Virus record (IMG/VR): IMGVR_UViG_3300020407_000009
Coordinates: 1 to 40,297 of that record
Strand: one strand, 5' to 3'
Source of the DNA: a virus
Length of the DNA: 40,297 nucleotides
Translations under genes and position numbers: made by a program
Shown: piece after piece, positions 1 to 7,343 of the stretch
Layout of the letters: the number at the start of each line of letters is the position of its first letter
Position numbering within the stretch: position 1 is the first letter of the stretch
The notes under the pieces: generated by a model
What the model was told of the DNA's origin: nothing
Database searches by the model: none
What the model saw: only the letters and a program-made list of their open reading frames with translations

Positions 1-4
1 TTCA

Positions 5-81
5 GCGGCTGTAGCTCAGTTGGATAGAGTACTTGGCTACGAACCAAGGGGTCGTGGGTTCGAATCCTGCCAGCCGCACCA
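5..81 (+). tRNA. tRNA-Arg (anticodon ACG)
   Basis: The 77-nt sequence folds as a full cloverleaf. The acceptor stem GCGGCTG (5-11) pairs with CAGCCGC (71-77) and CCA is encoded at 79-81. The D arm starts with GCTC at 14-17. The anticodon stem CTTGG/CCAAG (32-36 and 44-48) encloses a loop with anticodon ACG at 39-41, and the T loop is TTCGAAT at 59-65. The prophage entered this gene. Everything from base 35 on is supplied by the attachment repeat, so integration keeps a functional tRNA at the left end and leaves only a 3' fragment at the right end. Confidence 0.97.
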
Positions 82-137
82 GAACATCGTTCTGAATCAA
101 CGCCTTAGACGGTCAAACGTCTAAGGCGTTTTTCTTT
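35..137 (+). repeat. attL: attL: left copy of the 103-bp attachment repeat
   Basis: This block is identical to 40045-40147, at a constant offset of 40,010. It starts in the 5' strand of the anticodon stem (G35) and covers the anticodon loop, the T arm, the acceptor 3' strand, CCA, and the tRNA terminator through TTTCTTT. Tyrosine integrases commonly use the anticodon or T-loop region of tRNA genes as crossover site. The exact crossover within the 103 bp cannot be placed because the two copies do not differ. Confidence 0.97.
99..137 (+). terminator. Rho-independent terminator of the tRNA gene
   Basis: A 12-bp perfect stem, AACGCCTTAGAC (99-110) with GTCTAAGGCGTT (119-130), surrounds an 8-nt loop and is followed by TTTCTTT. 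It lies inside the attachment repeat, so the phage carries its own copy. The tRNA therefore keeps its terminator after integration, and host tRNA transcription is stopped before it enters the prophage. Confidence 0.93.
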
Positions 138-169
138 TGCGTGACTCGCTGCGTGAGTTCTCCGGCCCT

Positions 170-1360
170 TCAGCCGTTGACCACCCGCAGCAGCGTCGTC
201 CGGTCGATGGTCTGCGCCACCTGGTTGGCGGCTTCGACCAGGCGAGCGACGGTAGCCGAAGCGTAGTGCTGCGGCATCCCGTCGATCACGTGGCCGAGCA
301 GCAGCGCCCGGTCTTCTTCACTCACGCCGGCGTCACGCAGCCGCTGGCCGAAGGTGTGCCGCAGGTCGTGCACACGCACCTTGGCCAGGCCGGCCGCCTC
401 GCGCGCGGTCTGAAAAGCCGTGTTGTTCATCGTCTGCACACGCCTGTAGGGCATCACCGGCTCCTCGTGGGTGTTGGTGACCCGCTCCCGGCGGTAGACG
501 AAAACAAAGTCATCGTGCTGGCCACGGCACTGCTCCACGATCCGCCAAGCCGCGTCATTCAGGATCAAGACGTGCGCACGCTTGCTCTTGAACTCGGCGG
601 CTGGGATGACGAAGACGCTGCGCCCCACCTCCGGCACCGGCCGTTCCCACGCCCACCGCAGGCCGCACACGTTCTCGTCGCGCGCGCCTGTGTTCAGGGC
701 GAAGATGACCATGCGCTGCAGGTGCGGCGGCAGCTGCTTCACCAGCTCGGCCTGCTGCGACCAGGTGATCGGGTACGGCTGCCGCTTCGTGGCCTTCTCG
801 TCCAGCATCTCGATCAGCGGTGACGCGCCCAGCCAGGGCCGCCCCTCCGACGTGCGCCACACCCGCGCCGCCCTGTTGAGGATGGTGCGGGCCACTTCGA
901 GCGAGCGATTCACCGTCGTCGGCGACACACCGCCGGCGGGCCGGGCCTTGTCGCCCTGGCCACGCATCGCCGGCGTGCCGTCCGGGTTGCGCCCGGCCAG
1001 GCGGTCGGCCTTGAACGCGGCAAAGCTGTCGTTGCACACGCTGCCCAGCGGCACCGTGCCGACCCAGCGGTTGAGCAGCACCACGTGCCCGCTGATGGTG
1101 TCCAGCGTGCGCACGTCGGCTTGGGCCGCCAGCTCGGTCAGGTACTTTCTTGCAGCGCTTGCGAACAGCTGAGCATCGCCTGCTCGTACGGCGTCAGCTT
1201 GCCGGGCGTCGATCTCGGACTGCCGTGCTCGCAGCCACGCTTCCGCCTCATCTTGGGAGGCATGGCCGAGCCGCTCGAAGATCCGCTCACCGCGGTGTTG
1301 CTTGTCGACGAGGCGTTCCCCGCTGTCGAGCAGCTGGATGCCTTTCGTCCTGGTTCGCAT
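170..1360 (-). CDS. int: Tyrosine-family site-specific integrase
   Basis: This 396-residue integrase catalyses recombination between phage attP and the tRNA-Arg attB, and excision with a helper. The C-terminal catalytic domain shows the tyrosine recombinase residues: Arg227 in TGARDENV, His331 and Arg334 in HDLRHTFG, His357 in LLGH, and the nucleophile Tyr366 in QHYA. The N-terminal part resembles the usual arm-binding and SAM-like core-binding domains. I chose ATG at 1360 because AAAGGAG lies 7 bases upstream; a longer frame to 1423 lacks such a site. The gene ends 32 bp from attL and faces it. Its first 222 nt are also read in another frame by the upstream excisionase-like gene. Confidence 0.96.
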   Translation of the reverse strand: MRTRTKGIQLLDSGERLVDKQHRGERIFERLGHASQDEAEAWLRARQSEIDARQADAVRAGDAQLFASAARKYLTELAAQADVRTLDTISGHVVLLNRWVGTVPLGSVCNDSFAAFKADRLAGRNPDGTPAMRGQGDKARPAGGVSPTTVNRSLEVARTILNRAARVWRTSEGRPWLGASPLIEMLDEKATKRQPYPITWSQQAELVKQLPPHLQRMVIFALNTGARDENVCGLRWAWERPVPEVGRSVFVIPAAEFKSKRAHVLILNDAAWRIVEQCRGQHDDFVFVYRRERVTNTHEEPVMPYRRVQTMNNTAFQTAREAAGLAKVRVHDLRHTFGQRLRDAGVSEEDRALLLGHVIDGMPQHYASATVARLVEAANQVAQTIDRTTLLRVVNG

Positions 1361-1575
1361 GGTTGGGCTCCTTTCTTGTTGCGACCAGGGCGCCCACGCG
1401 CGGCAATATACGCGTCGGCCCATGCGTCGAGCTCAAGGCGATCGAAGGCCAGGCCGCGATCGCCGATGGGGATTTCGGTGAGGCTGGGCCGCACCTCCGC
1501 GTCGAAGCGGTTGGGGTCCATCCCCAGGTAGGCCGGCGCATCGCGCTTGCGGATGAGGCGGGGCAGGGGGATCAC
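1138..1575 (-). CDS. Excisionase-like small DNA-binding protein, overlapping int
   Basis: A 145-residue frame starts at GTG 1575, sharing GTGA with the methylase stop (1572-1574). The first 60 or so residues (LIRKRDAPAYLGMDPNRF, then GLAFDRLELDAWADAY) look like the winged-helix excisionase/AlpA-type fold. The position directly before the integrase fits a recombination directionality role. The first in-frame stop lies at 1138, so any product must run 222 nt into int; its last 70 or so residues are Ser-rich and basic and probably unstructured. Function is inferred from size, fold impression and position. It could also be a transcriptional regulator. Confidence 0.7.
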   Translation of the reverse strand: MIPLPRLIRKRDAPAYLGMDPNRFDAEVRPSLTEIPIGDRGLAFDRLELDAWADAYIAARGRPGRNKKGAQPCEPGRKASSCSTAGNASSTSNTAVSGSSSGSAMPPKMRRKRGCEHGSPRSTPGKLTPYEQAMLSCSQALQEST

Positions 1576-2444
1576 GGCCGCTGCGCAAACAGGTCGCCGC
1601 GCGCGCTGGCCAGCGCGGCGCGGCAGGCAGGGTTGATCCAGGCCACCTCGGTGCGCAGTGAGGTGCCGCGGCCGCCGCTGATGCGGGCCGTGGTCTCGTG
1701 GCGCTGCCAGCCGGGCAGGCCCTCGTCGTAGAGCGGGTGGGGGTAGCCGCATAGCACCACCATGCCGTCGACGGCCTGCAGCGCCTGCAGCAGCCGGCGG
1801 TGGCCGTCGTCGTCCAGCTCGTGGCGGTAGCCGCCCTTGTTGCGCATGTGCCGGGTCTCGTGCACGTAGGGCGGGTCCACGAAAAACAGCGTGTCGTGGC
1901 CGTCGTGCGACTGGATCACCTCGATCGCGTCACGGTGCTCGATCAGCACGCCGGTGAAGCGCTCGCCGATGCTGGCCAGCGCCTCGGGGTAGTCGGCCCA
2001 GTTGTGCTGGGCCGTGCCGTACTTGCGGCGCGTGTCGGTGCGAAAGCCCGTGGTGGCCTTGGTGGCGCCTGCGCTGCCGAAGCCCATGGCCGCCCGCACG
2101 CAGGTGCGGCGCGCGCGCTCCAGCGGGTCGTCGGTGGGCTCATACGCCAAGTCGAACTCATCGCGGGCGTAGGGTGTCAGCCGGCAGGCGTGGATCAGGT
2201 CCTGGCGCAGCACCGGGTCGCGCAGCACGCGGAAAAAGTTGACGACCTCTGCGTCGAGGTCGTTATAGACCTCGGCGTACACGCGCGGCTTGCGCAGCAG
2301 CACGCCGGCCGCACCGCCAAACGGCTCCACGTAGCAGCCGTGGGGCGGGAAGAACTGCATGAGCCACGGGGCCAGCCGGAACTTTCCACCGTGATAGCGA
2401 AGCGCAGGCCTGCAAATGGAGCTGGCGGTGCTCGGTTCAGCCAT
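1572..2444 (-). CDS. Dam-type (D12 class) DNA N6-adenine methyltransferase
   Basis: The 290-residue product should transfer a methyl group from S-adenosylmethionine to adenine in duplex DNA. It has the D12-class order: an RYHGGK entry motif (about residue 16), the cofactor motif EPFGG (40-44), and the catalytic DPPY (190-193). The start at 2444 overlaps the upstream stop by 8 bases (ATGGCTGA) with AAGGA upstream; a longer frame to 2522 runs into the previous gene. GATC is the commonest target of this family, but the target here is not shown by sequence. No cognate restriction enzyme is next to it, so it is an orphan methylase, perhaps protecting phage DNA or affecting host gene expression. 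Confidence 0.92.
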   Translation of the reverse strand: MAEPSTASSICRPALRYHGGKFRLAPWLMQFFPPHGCYVEPFGGAAGVLLRKPRVYAEVYNDLDAEVVNFFRVLRDPVLRQDLIHACRLTPYARDEFDLAYEPTDDPLERARRTCVRAAMGFGSAGATKATTGFRTDTRRKYGTAQHNWADYPEALASIGERFTGVLIEHRDAIEVIQSHDGHDTLFFVDPPYVHETRHMRNKGGYRHELDDDGHRRLLQALQAVDGMVVLCGYPHPLYDEGLPGWQRHETTARISGGRGTSLRTEVAWINPACRAALASARGDLFAQRP

Positions 2445-3117
2445 GGCCCGCATCCTTGGCCTCGCTGGGGCCGATCGGATCGAGGCCTTTGCCCGCGCGC
2501 CACTCACGCACGCTGCTGTCACCGTCCAGCACCACGCGCGCGGCCATCACGGCTGTCTGCACCCCTTCCTTGCGCACGTTGGCCGCGGGCTCGTCCAGCA
2601 CGGCCTTGCACAGCTCGCCGAATTCTTCGGCCAGGGCGATGGTGGTGATGCGGTCGCCAGGGAACTTCGCCCGGGCGCGGACCAGCTCAGCCCGCACGTC
2701 GTCGAGGAAGGCTTCTACGTCCGGCGCCGCGGCAAGCTGAGTGCGATTGACGATCGGGCTGTCTGCCTTGCCCTTGGTTTTCACCGCAGCCACGCCGTTG
2801 GTGGGCACGTCAGCCGGGCGCCAGATGTGGCCGCAGCCGTGGCATTTGTGGCTTCGGTGGGGAGGGTTGTCCCAAGATTTGTACCTGGGACTGAAATGGG
2901 TCGCGCCGATTGCGTAGGCCATCGGCAGGGTTTCCGGAGCATCGATGTGCTGCAGGCCGCAGGCCGTGCAGTGCAGCACCATGTCCACCGGCGACGTCGC
3001 CATTGCGTCCCGCGCCGCGCACCAGGCCGCGAAAGCGATGCCCTTCCAACCGTTCTCATACCCGGCCAGCGTGGCAGCCGGCGTGGCGAACCATGCTTCA
3101 AATTCGGGGTTGCTCAT
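2437..3117 (-). CDS. Zinc-ribbon and MazG-like domain protein
   Basis: The 226-residue protein has a Cys4 zinc-ribbon signature in its first half (CTACG, then CHGCGHIWRPADVPTNG), a segment I associate with phage early proteins. The second half looks MazG-like, with LAEEFGELCKAVLDE containing the EExxE type of metal-binding helix, followed by a second acidic helix ending VVLDGD. MazG relatives hydrolyse nucleoside triphosphates to monophosphates, so a role in nucleotide pools or alarmone control is possible. It overlaps its upstream neighbour by ATGA and the methylase by 8 bases, so it is translated within the leftward operon. Activity is inferred only from the motif. Confidence 0.7.
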   Translation of the reverse strand: MSNPEFEAWFATPAATLAGYENGWKGIAFAAWCAARDAMATSPVDMVLHCTACGLQHIDAPETLPMAYAIGATHFSPRYKSWDNPPHRSHKCHGCGHIWRPADVPTNGVAAVKTKGKADSPIVNRTQLAAAPDVEAFLDDVRAELVRARAKFPGDRITTIALAEEFGELCKAVLDEPAANVRKEGVQTAVMAARVVLDGDSSVREWRAGKGLDPIGPSEAKDAGHG

Positions 3118-3338
3118 GCTGTTCCAACCTCATTCAGTTGCGCCACCGGCACCCGCGCTGTCGATGCGCAGTCTTCGCACACGAACAGGCGGGCCGGCTG
3201 GCCGTGGAGGGGCCGGCAGATGCCGGCGGTGGTGCCCATGCGGGTGACTGTCAACTGCCAGAACAGCGGCAGGCCCGTGTGCATCAGCGGGCGCCGGCAC
3301 AGGCCGCAGGGCGTGGGGTCGTGGGGCTGCGTGGCCAT
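3114..3338 (-). CDS. Small Cys-rich protein, probable zinc binder
   Basis: The 74-residue frame has two Cys pairs, CGLC near residue 11 and CEDC near residue 54, spaced like a treble-clef or zinc-ribbon knuckle. No further domain is recognised. Its stop shares ATGA with the start of the zinc-ribbon/MazG gene, and it follows the preceding gene after 3 bases, which supports real translation in the operon. Early-phage zinc proteins often bind host nucleic acid machinery, but nothing here shows a target. Confidence 0.6.
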   Translation of the reverse strand: MATQPHDPTPCGLCRRPLMHTGLPLFWQLTVTRMGTTAGICRPLHGQPARLFVCEDCASTARVPVAQLNEVGTA

Positions 3339-3341
3339 CGG

Positions 3342-3830
3342 TCAGCGGTCGTCCGATGGCCCTTGGTCCGTGGACGTGGCGGGCTCCAGTGCGGCCGCTG
3401 GCGCCGGCGTGTCGTCGGCGGCCCATGAGGCAGTGGCGCCGGCGCCGGCGTAGTCGCCACCGCCGCCGCTGACGAAGGGCAGGCCTGTGGCAGGGTGCCG
3501 CGGCTCGGGCGGGTCGGCCGGCGTGTGCACACGGCGCAAAAAAAGCGGCGGCACGGGCAGGCCCTCGTCGCGCACCACGTCGGCCGCGGTGTACTGCCGC
3601 GGGGCGGCCGGGCTGGCCAGGCCGGTGCGCGGCCGCGGGGGCATCGCGCGCAGCGCAGGCCGCGGGGCCGACACCTGGGCATCGGGCTCGGGTGGCCGCA
3701 CCGGGCGCACCGCCGGGGTGACCAAGCTCTTCAGCGGCATTTCGACGGTGCGCACCCACGGCCGCCACGGCCAGCTGAAAAGGCGTTCGCGCCAGCTGCG
3801 GGTGAGGGTGACGTACAGCACGCGGTTCAT
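3342..3830 (-). CDS. Hypothetical early protein, Pro/Ala-rich
   Basis: A 162-residue frame starts with a basic, Trp-rich N-terminus (MNRVLYVTLTRSWRERLFSW) and continues as Pro/Ala-rich, probably disordered sequence. It lies 3 bases after the ParB-like gene stop and 3 bases before the next gene, as expected for a member of the operon. Other frames across this GC-rich stretch are also open, so the call rests on operon spacing and on the N-terminus. No function is proposed. Confidence 0.55.
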   Translation of the reverse strand: MNRVLYVTLTRSWRERLFSWPWRPWVRTVEMPLKSLVTPAVRPVRPPEPDAQVSAPRPALRAMPPRPRTGLASPAAPRQYTAADVVRDEGLPVPPLFLRRVHTPADPPEPRHPATGLPFVSGGGGDYAGAGATASWAADDTPAPAAALEPATSTDQGPSDDR

Positions 3831-3833
3831 GGC

Positions 3834-5813
3834 TCAGCCCTCCTGCCCGTCGGTGGTCCTGGTGGTGTCGAAGTCGGCCAGGGTCTTGCCGTCTTCCAGC
3901 GCGGCCTTGAGCCACTTCGGCTGCAGGCCGCGGCCCGACCACGTTTCGCCGGTGGCAGGGTTGCGGTAGCGCACGCCGGGCTTGCGGGTGCTGGGGCTGG
4001 CGGCCTGGTTGGCATGGGTGGCCATGAATACTTCGGTGGCGTCGGCCGGCTTCGGCTCGGGGGCACCGCGCTTGCGCTGCTCGGCTTTCAGTGCGATGTC
4101 GGCTTCGACTTCGGCTTGCTCGCGCACGGCGTCGAGGTCGATGCCGTAGTGCTCGGCCAGCACCAGGCCATCGTGTCGCCCGGCGAGGCCCTGTTCCAGC
4201 GGGTCACGGTCTGTCAGCGGCTCAGCGATCACCAGTTCGATCAGCAGCTGGCCCAGCATGCGCGCGTCGTCCGGGTTGTCGGGGTCGCTGTTGTTGATGC
4301 GATCCATCAGCCCTTCCAGCTTGGGATGACCAGCGGCGTCTTTGCACTCGGGGTCATGCGTCAGCAGCACCAGTTTGATGGCCTCGTAGCTGGCGTTGTC
4401 GTAGGCGATCTGCGCCGCCATCTTCAGGCCGATGACGGGCAGTTCGCCCTGCGACAGGCAGGCGTGCAGCTGCTGGAAGGCCAGGCGGCCGATGGCCGCA
4501 TCGCGGACCGTGGACAGGAACTGCACGCTCTGCTGGTCAGTCAGGGGCTTCAGCTTGGCTTCGGGCGACGCCTTTCGCGCACTGCCACCTACCGCGCTGT
4601 CATCGTCATCGCCGCTGTCTTGCACCTGGCCATGTAGCAGCCCCAGCTTGCGCAGCTCAGCCTCTACCAGCTCCCGGCTCACCAGCTCGTGCAGCTTGCC
4701 GTCGCGCTCCACCACGTGCACGTCGGCCGCGGTGAACGTGATGATCTCGCGCAGCGGCCGCTTGTCCGGTGTCATGGTGATCGCCGGCCGGTCGAGGTTG
4801 CGCCAGTCGCCGTACACATAGTCGGCATACGGCATCACCTTCCGCCCCTGCTCTTCATCCAGCACCTGCTTGCCATCCGCCCGCGCCTTGTCGATGGCCA
4901 GCTGCAGGTGCTCGGCCTTCTTCGCCGCAAAGCACTCGCGGTCCTGGCACTGATCGCTGACCGCCACCTGGTCATCGAACAGGCTGGCCGTGCCAGCGCC
5001 GGTGCGCTTCGGGCAGCTGGTGCACGCACCGGCCACCGTGTACACCGCGCGGATGTCGAAGGGCGCGCTAGCCAGGTCCAGCATGAATTCCTTGTGCAGC
5101 ATCTGCACCGTCTGCCGGTAGCTCAGCGCCTCACCGCCCCAGCCCTGCAGCACCAGGGCCAGCGCCTGGCGCTGCAGCTCGTGGTGGGGCAGGGTGGCCA
5201 GCGCCATGGCCACGCTGGCGCTGATCTTGTCGTCGTAGCAGGCGGTGCGGGCTTCCTGGCACAGCGCGCACAGCTTCAAGCGGTTGTAGACGTAGCGGCG
5301 GCTCTTGCCGATGCGGGCCGCGATCTCGTCCGCGTTCGCGTAGCCCTGCAGGCCGTTCTCCTTGCGCAGCAGGGCCTCATAGCCCTCGGCCTCTTCCAGC
5401 GGGTGCAGGCCTTCGCGCTGCAGGTTCTCGATGAGCTGCACTTCCAGCACTTCGAGGTCGGTCATGGCCTTGACGATCACGGCCACGTACTCCATCGCGG
5501 GCAGGGTGCGGTCTTCCTCGCCATCGACGGCCAGGCGCAGCTCGCCGCTGGCCAGCCACCGGCGCTCACCGGCCACGATCTCGTAAGGGGGCACGCCATT
5601 GGTGGGCGTGTGGGCCGGGTGCGGCCGCACGTTGATGGGCGCCAGCTGGCCGTGGGCGCGCATGCTGGTGCCCAGGTCGAACAGGCCGGCGGGCGTGAAG
5701 CGCGCGCGGCGCATGGCCTGGGCCGGCGTGCTGCTGGGCGCCAGCAGATTGCGCGGCACGACCATGGCGCCGTCGATCGCGGCCCGCTGGGGGATATCGG
5801 AAAGGTCGGACAT
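3834..5813 (-). CDS. ParB-like nuclease/partition protein with C-terminal H-NS-type DNA-binding domain
   Basis: The 659-residue protein opens with a ParB/Srx-type domain: GERRWLA near residue 83, then box II LIENLQREGLHPLEEAEGYE. A helix-turn-helix follows (ADEIAARIGKSRRYVYNRLK). A Cys cluster (ACTSCPKR and CQDREC) precedes a long middle region. The last 40 or so residues (615-648) read RYRNPATGETWSGRGLQPKW and onward, the consensus of the H-NS C-terminal AT-hook-like domain with its GRG motif. ATG 5813 has GGAGA upstream; an alternative ATG at 5834 would add 7 residues. No parA or plasmid features are present, so a role in early phage DNA handling or host regulation is more likely than plasmid partition. 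Confidence 0.9.
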   Translation of the reverse strand: MSDLSDIPQRAAIDGAMVVPRNLLAPSSTPAQAMRRARFTPAGLFDLGTSMRAHGQLAPINVRPHPAHTPTNGVPPYEIVAGERRWLASGELRLAVDGEEDRTLPAMEYVAVIVKAMTDLEVLEVQLIENLQREGLHPLEEAEGYEALLRKENGLQGYANADEIAARIGKSRRYVYNRLKLCALCQEARTACYDDKISASVAMALATLPHHELQRQALALVLQGWGGEALSYRQTVQMLHKEFMLDLASAPFDIRAVYTVAGACTSCPKRTGAGTASLFDDQVAVSDQCQDRECFAAKKAEHLQLAIDKARADGKQVLDEEQGRKVMPYADYVYGDWRNLDRPAITMTPDKRPLREIITFTAADVHVVERDGKLHELVSRELVEAELRKLGLLHGQVQDSGDDDDSAVGGSARKASPEAKLKPLTDQQSVQFLSTVRDAAIGRLAFQQLHACLSQGELPVIGLKMAAQIAYDNASYEAIKLVLLTHDPECKDAAGHPKLEGLMDRINNSDPDNPDDARMLGQLLIELVIAEPLTDRDPLEQGLAGRHDGLVLAEHYGIDLDAVREQAEVEADIALKAEQRKRGAPEPKPADATEVFMATHANQAASPSTRKPGVRYRNPATGETWSGRGLQPKWLKAALEDGKTLADFDTTRTTDGQEG

Positions 5814-5833
5814 GGGGGATCTCCGGCCGGCCA

Positions 5834-6142
5834 TCAGTCGTCGTCACGGTCGCCGCTGGCCAGGCGTTTGCGGTCGACCGTGGGTGCCGCGGGCGGGGCC
5901 GGCGGCGGGTAGTGGTGGGCGCGCGCCGGCGGGGGCTCGGGGCGCGTGACGGGGGTGCGGCGCACCAGGCGCGCCGCGGTGCCGATGACGTGGCCGCGCG
6001 ACTGCAGCCAGGCCACCGTGTGCACCAGGCGGCAGCGCACGGGGTCGGTCAGCGTGTCGGCCAGCGTCTCGGGCCAGCCGGGGCGGCGGATGGCCAGCCA
6101 CGCGGCCTGCAGCTGCTCGGGCGTGGGATCGGGGCGGGCCAT
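5834..6142 (-). CDS. Hypothetical early phage protein
   Basis: A 102-residue frame. The first 60 residues (TPEQLQAAWLAIRRPGWPETLADTL and onward) look helical and folded, while the C-terminus is Pro/Ala-rich and ends in an acidic tail. It lies 4 bases after the preceding gene, and its stop shares an A with a possible upstream ATG of the ParB-like gene (TGATG). The strict spacing supports coding. Function unknown. Confidence 0.6.
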   Translation of the reverse strand: MARPDPTPEQLQAAWLAIRRPGWPETLADTLTDPVRCRLVHTVAWLQSRGHVIGTAARLVRRTPVTRPEPPPARAHHYPPPAPPAAPTVDRKRLASGDRDDD

Positions 6143-6146
6143 GGGC

Positions 6147-6416
6147 TCAGCCGGTCAGGCCGGGAAAGGCCAGCCGCTCGGCCTCGGGGCCGCAGTGGCC
6201 ACCGCGGGCGCGCGCCAGGTGCAGCGGCACGATGCGCACGGTGCGGTGGCCCGGCTCTACATACGCGCAGCCCTCGGCCGGGCCGCCCATGGTGTGGGCG
6301 CGGTGCGTGCACAGGTCGCAAGCGCGGTAAGGCAGCGGCCGCTGCTCGAACCACGGCAGCGCGGGAGCGCTGGCGGCCGGCATCGGCAGCTTGGTGGGGG
6401 TGGAAGCGCCCAGCAT
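6147..6416 (-). CDS. Small Cys-containing hypothetical protein
   Basis: An 89-residue protein begins at ATG 6416, which overlaps the stop of the membrane microprotein gene (TGATG). It contains RACDLCTHRAHT, then single Cys residues near positions 50 and 75, which could bind a metal. An open frame extends upstream to 6611, but that part is the out-of-frame shadow of two small overlapping genes. No family is recognised. Confidence 0.55.
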   Translation of the reverse strand: MLGASTPTKLPMPAASAPALPWFEQRPLPYRACDLCTHRAHTMGGPAEGCAYVEPGHRTVRIVPLHLARARGGHCGPEAERLAFPGLTG

Positions 6417-6538
6417 CACAGCGGGGGCGCGATGGCGCCGCACAGGCCGATGCCGGCCAGGATGGCCAGCATCAGCAGCGGATAGCGGCGGCCCGGGTTG
6501 CGGTCGCACCACCGTTCGATGAAGCGCCAGCGGCTCAC
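6416..6538 (-). CDS. Membrane microprotein (40 aa)
   Basis: GTG at 6538 shares GTGA with the stop of the lipoprotein gene, and the stop TGA (6418-6416) shares its A with the next ATG. The 40-residue product has a basic head (VSRWRFIERWCDRNPGRRYP) and one hydrophobic segment, LLMLAILAGIGLCGAIAPPL, so it is probably a single-span inner-membrane protein. The perfect chaining of stops and starts on both sides is the main evidence. Function unknown. Small early membrane proteins of phages can act in exclusion or in modulating host membranes, but that is inference. Confidence 0.6.
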   Translation of the reverse strand: MSRWRFIERWCDRNPGRRYPLLMLAILAGIGLCGAIAPPL

Positions 6539-6705
6539 CGGCACAGCTCCGGCCGGGCCTTGCAGTCCAGCGGCTGCACCGTCGCTTGCGGCTCTTGATC
6601 GTCGTCGCCACCGCCGCAGCCGGCCAGCAGTGCGCCGGCCAGGGCCAGCGCCAGCTGCAGCACGCCCAGCTGCAGCAGGCGGTACAGGATGAGGGCGGCG
6701 CGCAT
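6535..6705 (-). CDS. Small putative lipoprotein
   Basis: The 56-residue product starts at ATG 6705, which overlaps the previous stop (TGATG) and has GGGGAGG about 8 bases upstream. It has an N-terminal Arg, a hydrophobic run, and the lipobox LLAGC followed by GGGDDD; the Asp residues are at +5 to +7 after Cys, not +2. The mature part is only about 25 residues and has two more Cys. Export and lipidation are inferred from the signal. It is followed, with a 4-base overlap, by the membrane microprotein, so the pair may act together at the envelope. Confidence 0.7.
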   Translation of the reverse strand: MRAALILYRLLQLGVLQLALALAGALLAGCGGGDDDQEPQATVQPLDCKARPELCR

Positions 6706-7343
6706 CAGTGCCTCCCCCACTGTTCCCAGGCGGCCGCGCGGCCGTCGATGACCCAGTCGTTGGCGGTCAGCGGGTCAGCGAACACCAGCCAGCCGCCGGT
6801 GGGGCCCAGCGCGTACCAGGCGATGCCCTGGTGCATGCGCTGGATCAGCGTCCAGCGGCCGGCGGTGTACGCGCGCACCGGGGCCATCTGGCCATCGAAG
6901 TAGCCGCCCATGGCCACGTGCAGCGGCGCGCGGTACAGAAAACCCGTGGCGCCGTTGTCCTGGTCGACCTGAATTTCACTGCTGCCCAGCGGCTGCAGTA
7001 CCGCGCGCTGGCTGTCCGCGGCACCGGCGGCGCGGCGGTCCTGGCGCTCTACCTCGGCCTGCAGCAGGGCCTGGGCCTTGATGAGCATGCGGCGCGGGCC
7101 GGCCGGCTTCCAACAGATCTTGTCCCACGGCCAGCCCTCGGGCGGCTTGCCGTTGGTGGGCTGTGCAGACAGCGCGGCGGCGGCGTAGCACCGGGCGGCC
7201 AGCACCAGGCTGCCATCGACGTGTGCGTCGTCATGCTCGGCCGTGTAGCCTTCGACCGTCTGCTGCCGCTGCCGCTCCATGGCGACATCGAAGGCCGCCT
7301 GGCTGATGCGGTGGAACGGGTGGGGGATCAGCGGTGTGGTCAT
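6705..7343 (-). CDS. Conserved-type phage early protein with EHDDxH motif
   Basis: The 212-residue protein begins with a helical region containing AMERQRQQTVEGYTAEHDDA, then WPWDKICWKP and a further helix of Arg/Glu/Lys residues (ending AEVERQDR). This N-terminal arrangement recurs in phage early proteins of unknown function and has a faint resemblance to all-alpha nucleotide pyrophosphohydrolases, because of the acidic EHDD helix. The C-terminal 90 residues form an apparently separate beta-rich domain (GRWTLIQRMHQGIAWYALGP). It overlaps its upstream gene by ATGA. Enzymatic function is not established. Confidence 0.65.
   Translation of the reverse strand: MTTPLIPHPFHRISQAAFDVAMERQRQQTVEGYTAEHDDAHVDGSLVLAARCYAAAALSAQPTNGKPPEGWPWDKICWKPAGPRRMLIKAQALLQAEVERQDRRAAGAADSQRAVLQPLGSSEIQVDQDNGATGFLYRAPLHVAMGGYFDGQMAPVRAYTAGRWTLIQRMHQGIAWYALGPTGGWLVFADPLTANDWVIDGRAAAWEQWGRH

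Noticed and set aside
1572-3117. Restriction-modification system around the Dam-type methylase
   Set aside because: No endonuclease-like gene is adjacent; the neighbours are a zinc-ribbon/MazG-like protein and an excisionase-like protein. The methylase is treated as an orphan.
3834-5813. Plasmid partition locus
   Set aside because: There is no parA, replication gene or centromere-like repeat near the ParB-like gene, and the tRNA-integrated phage context explains the element.
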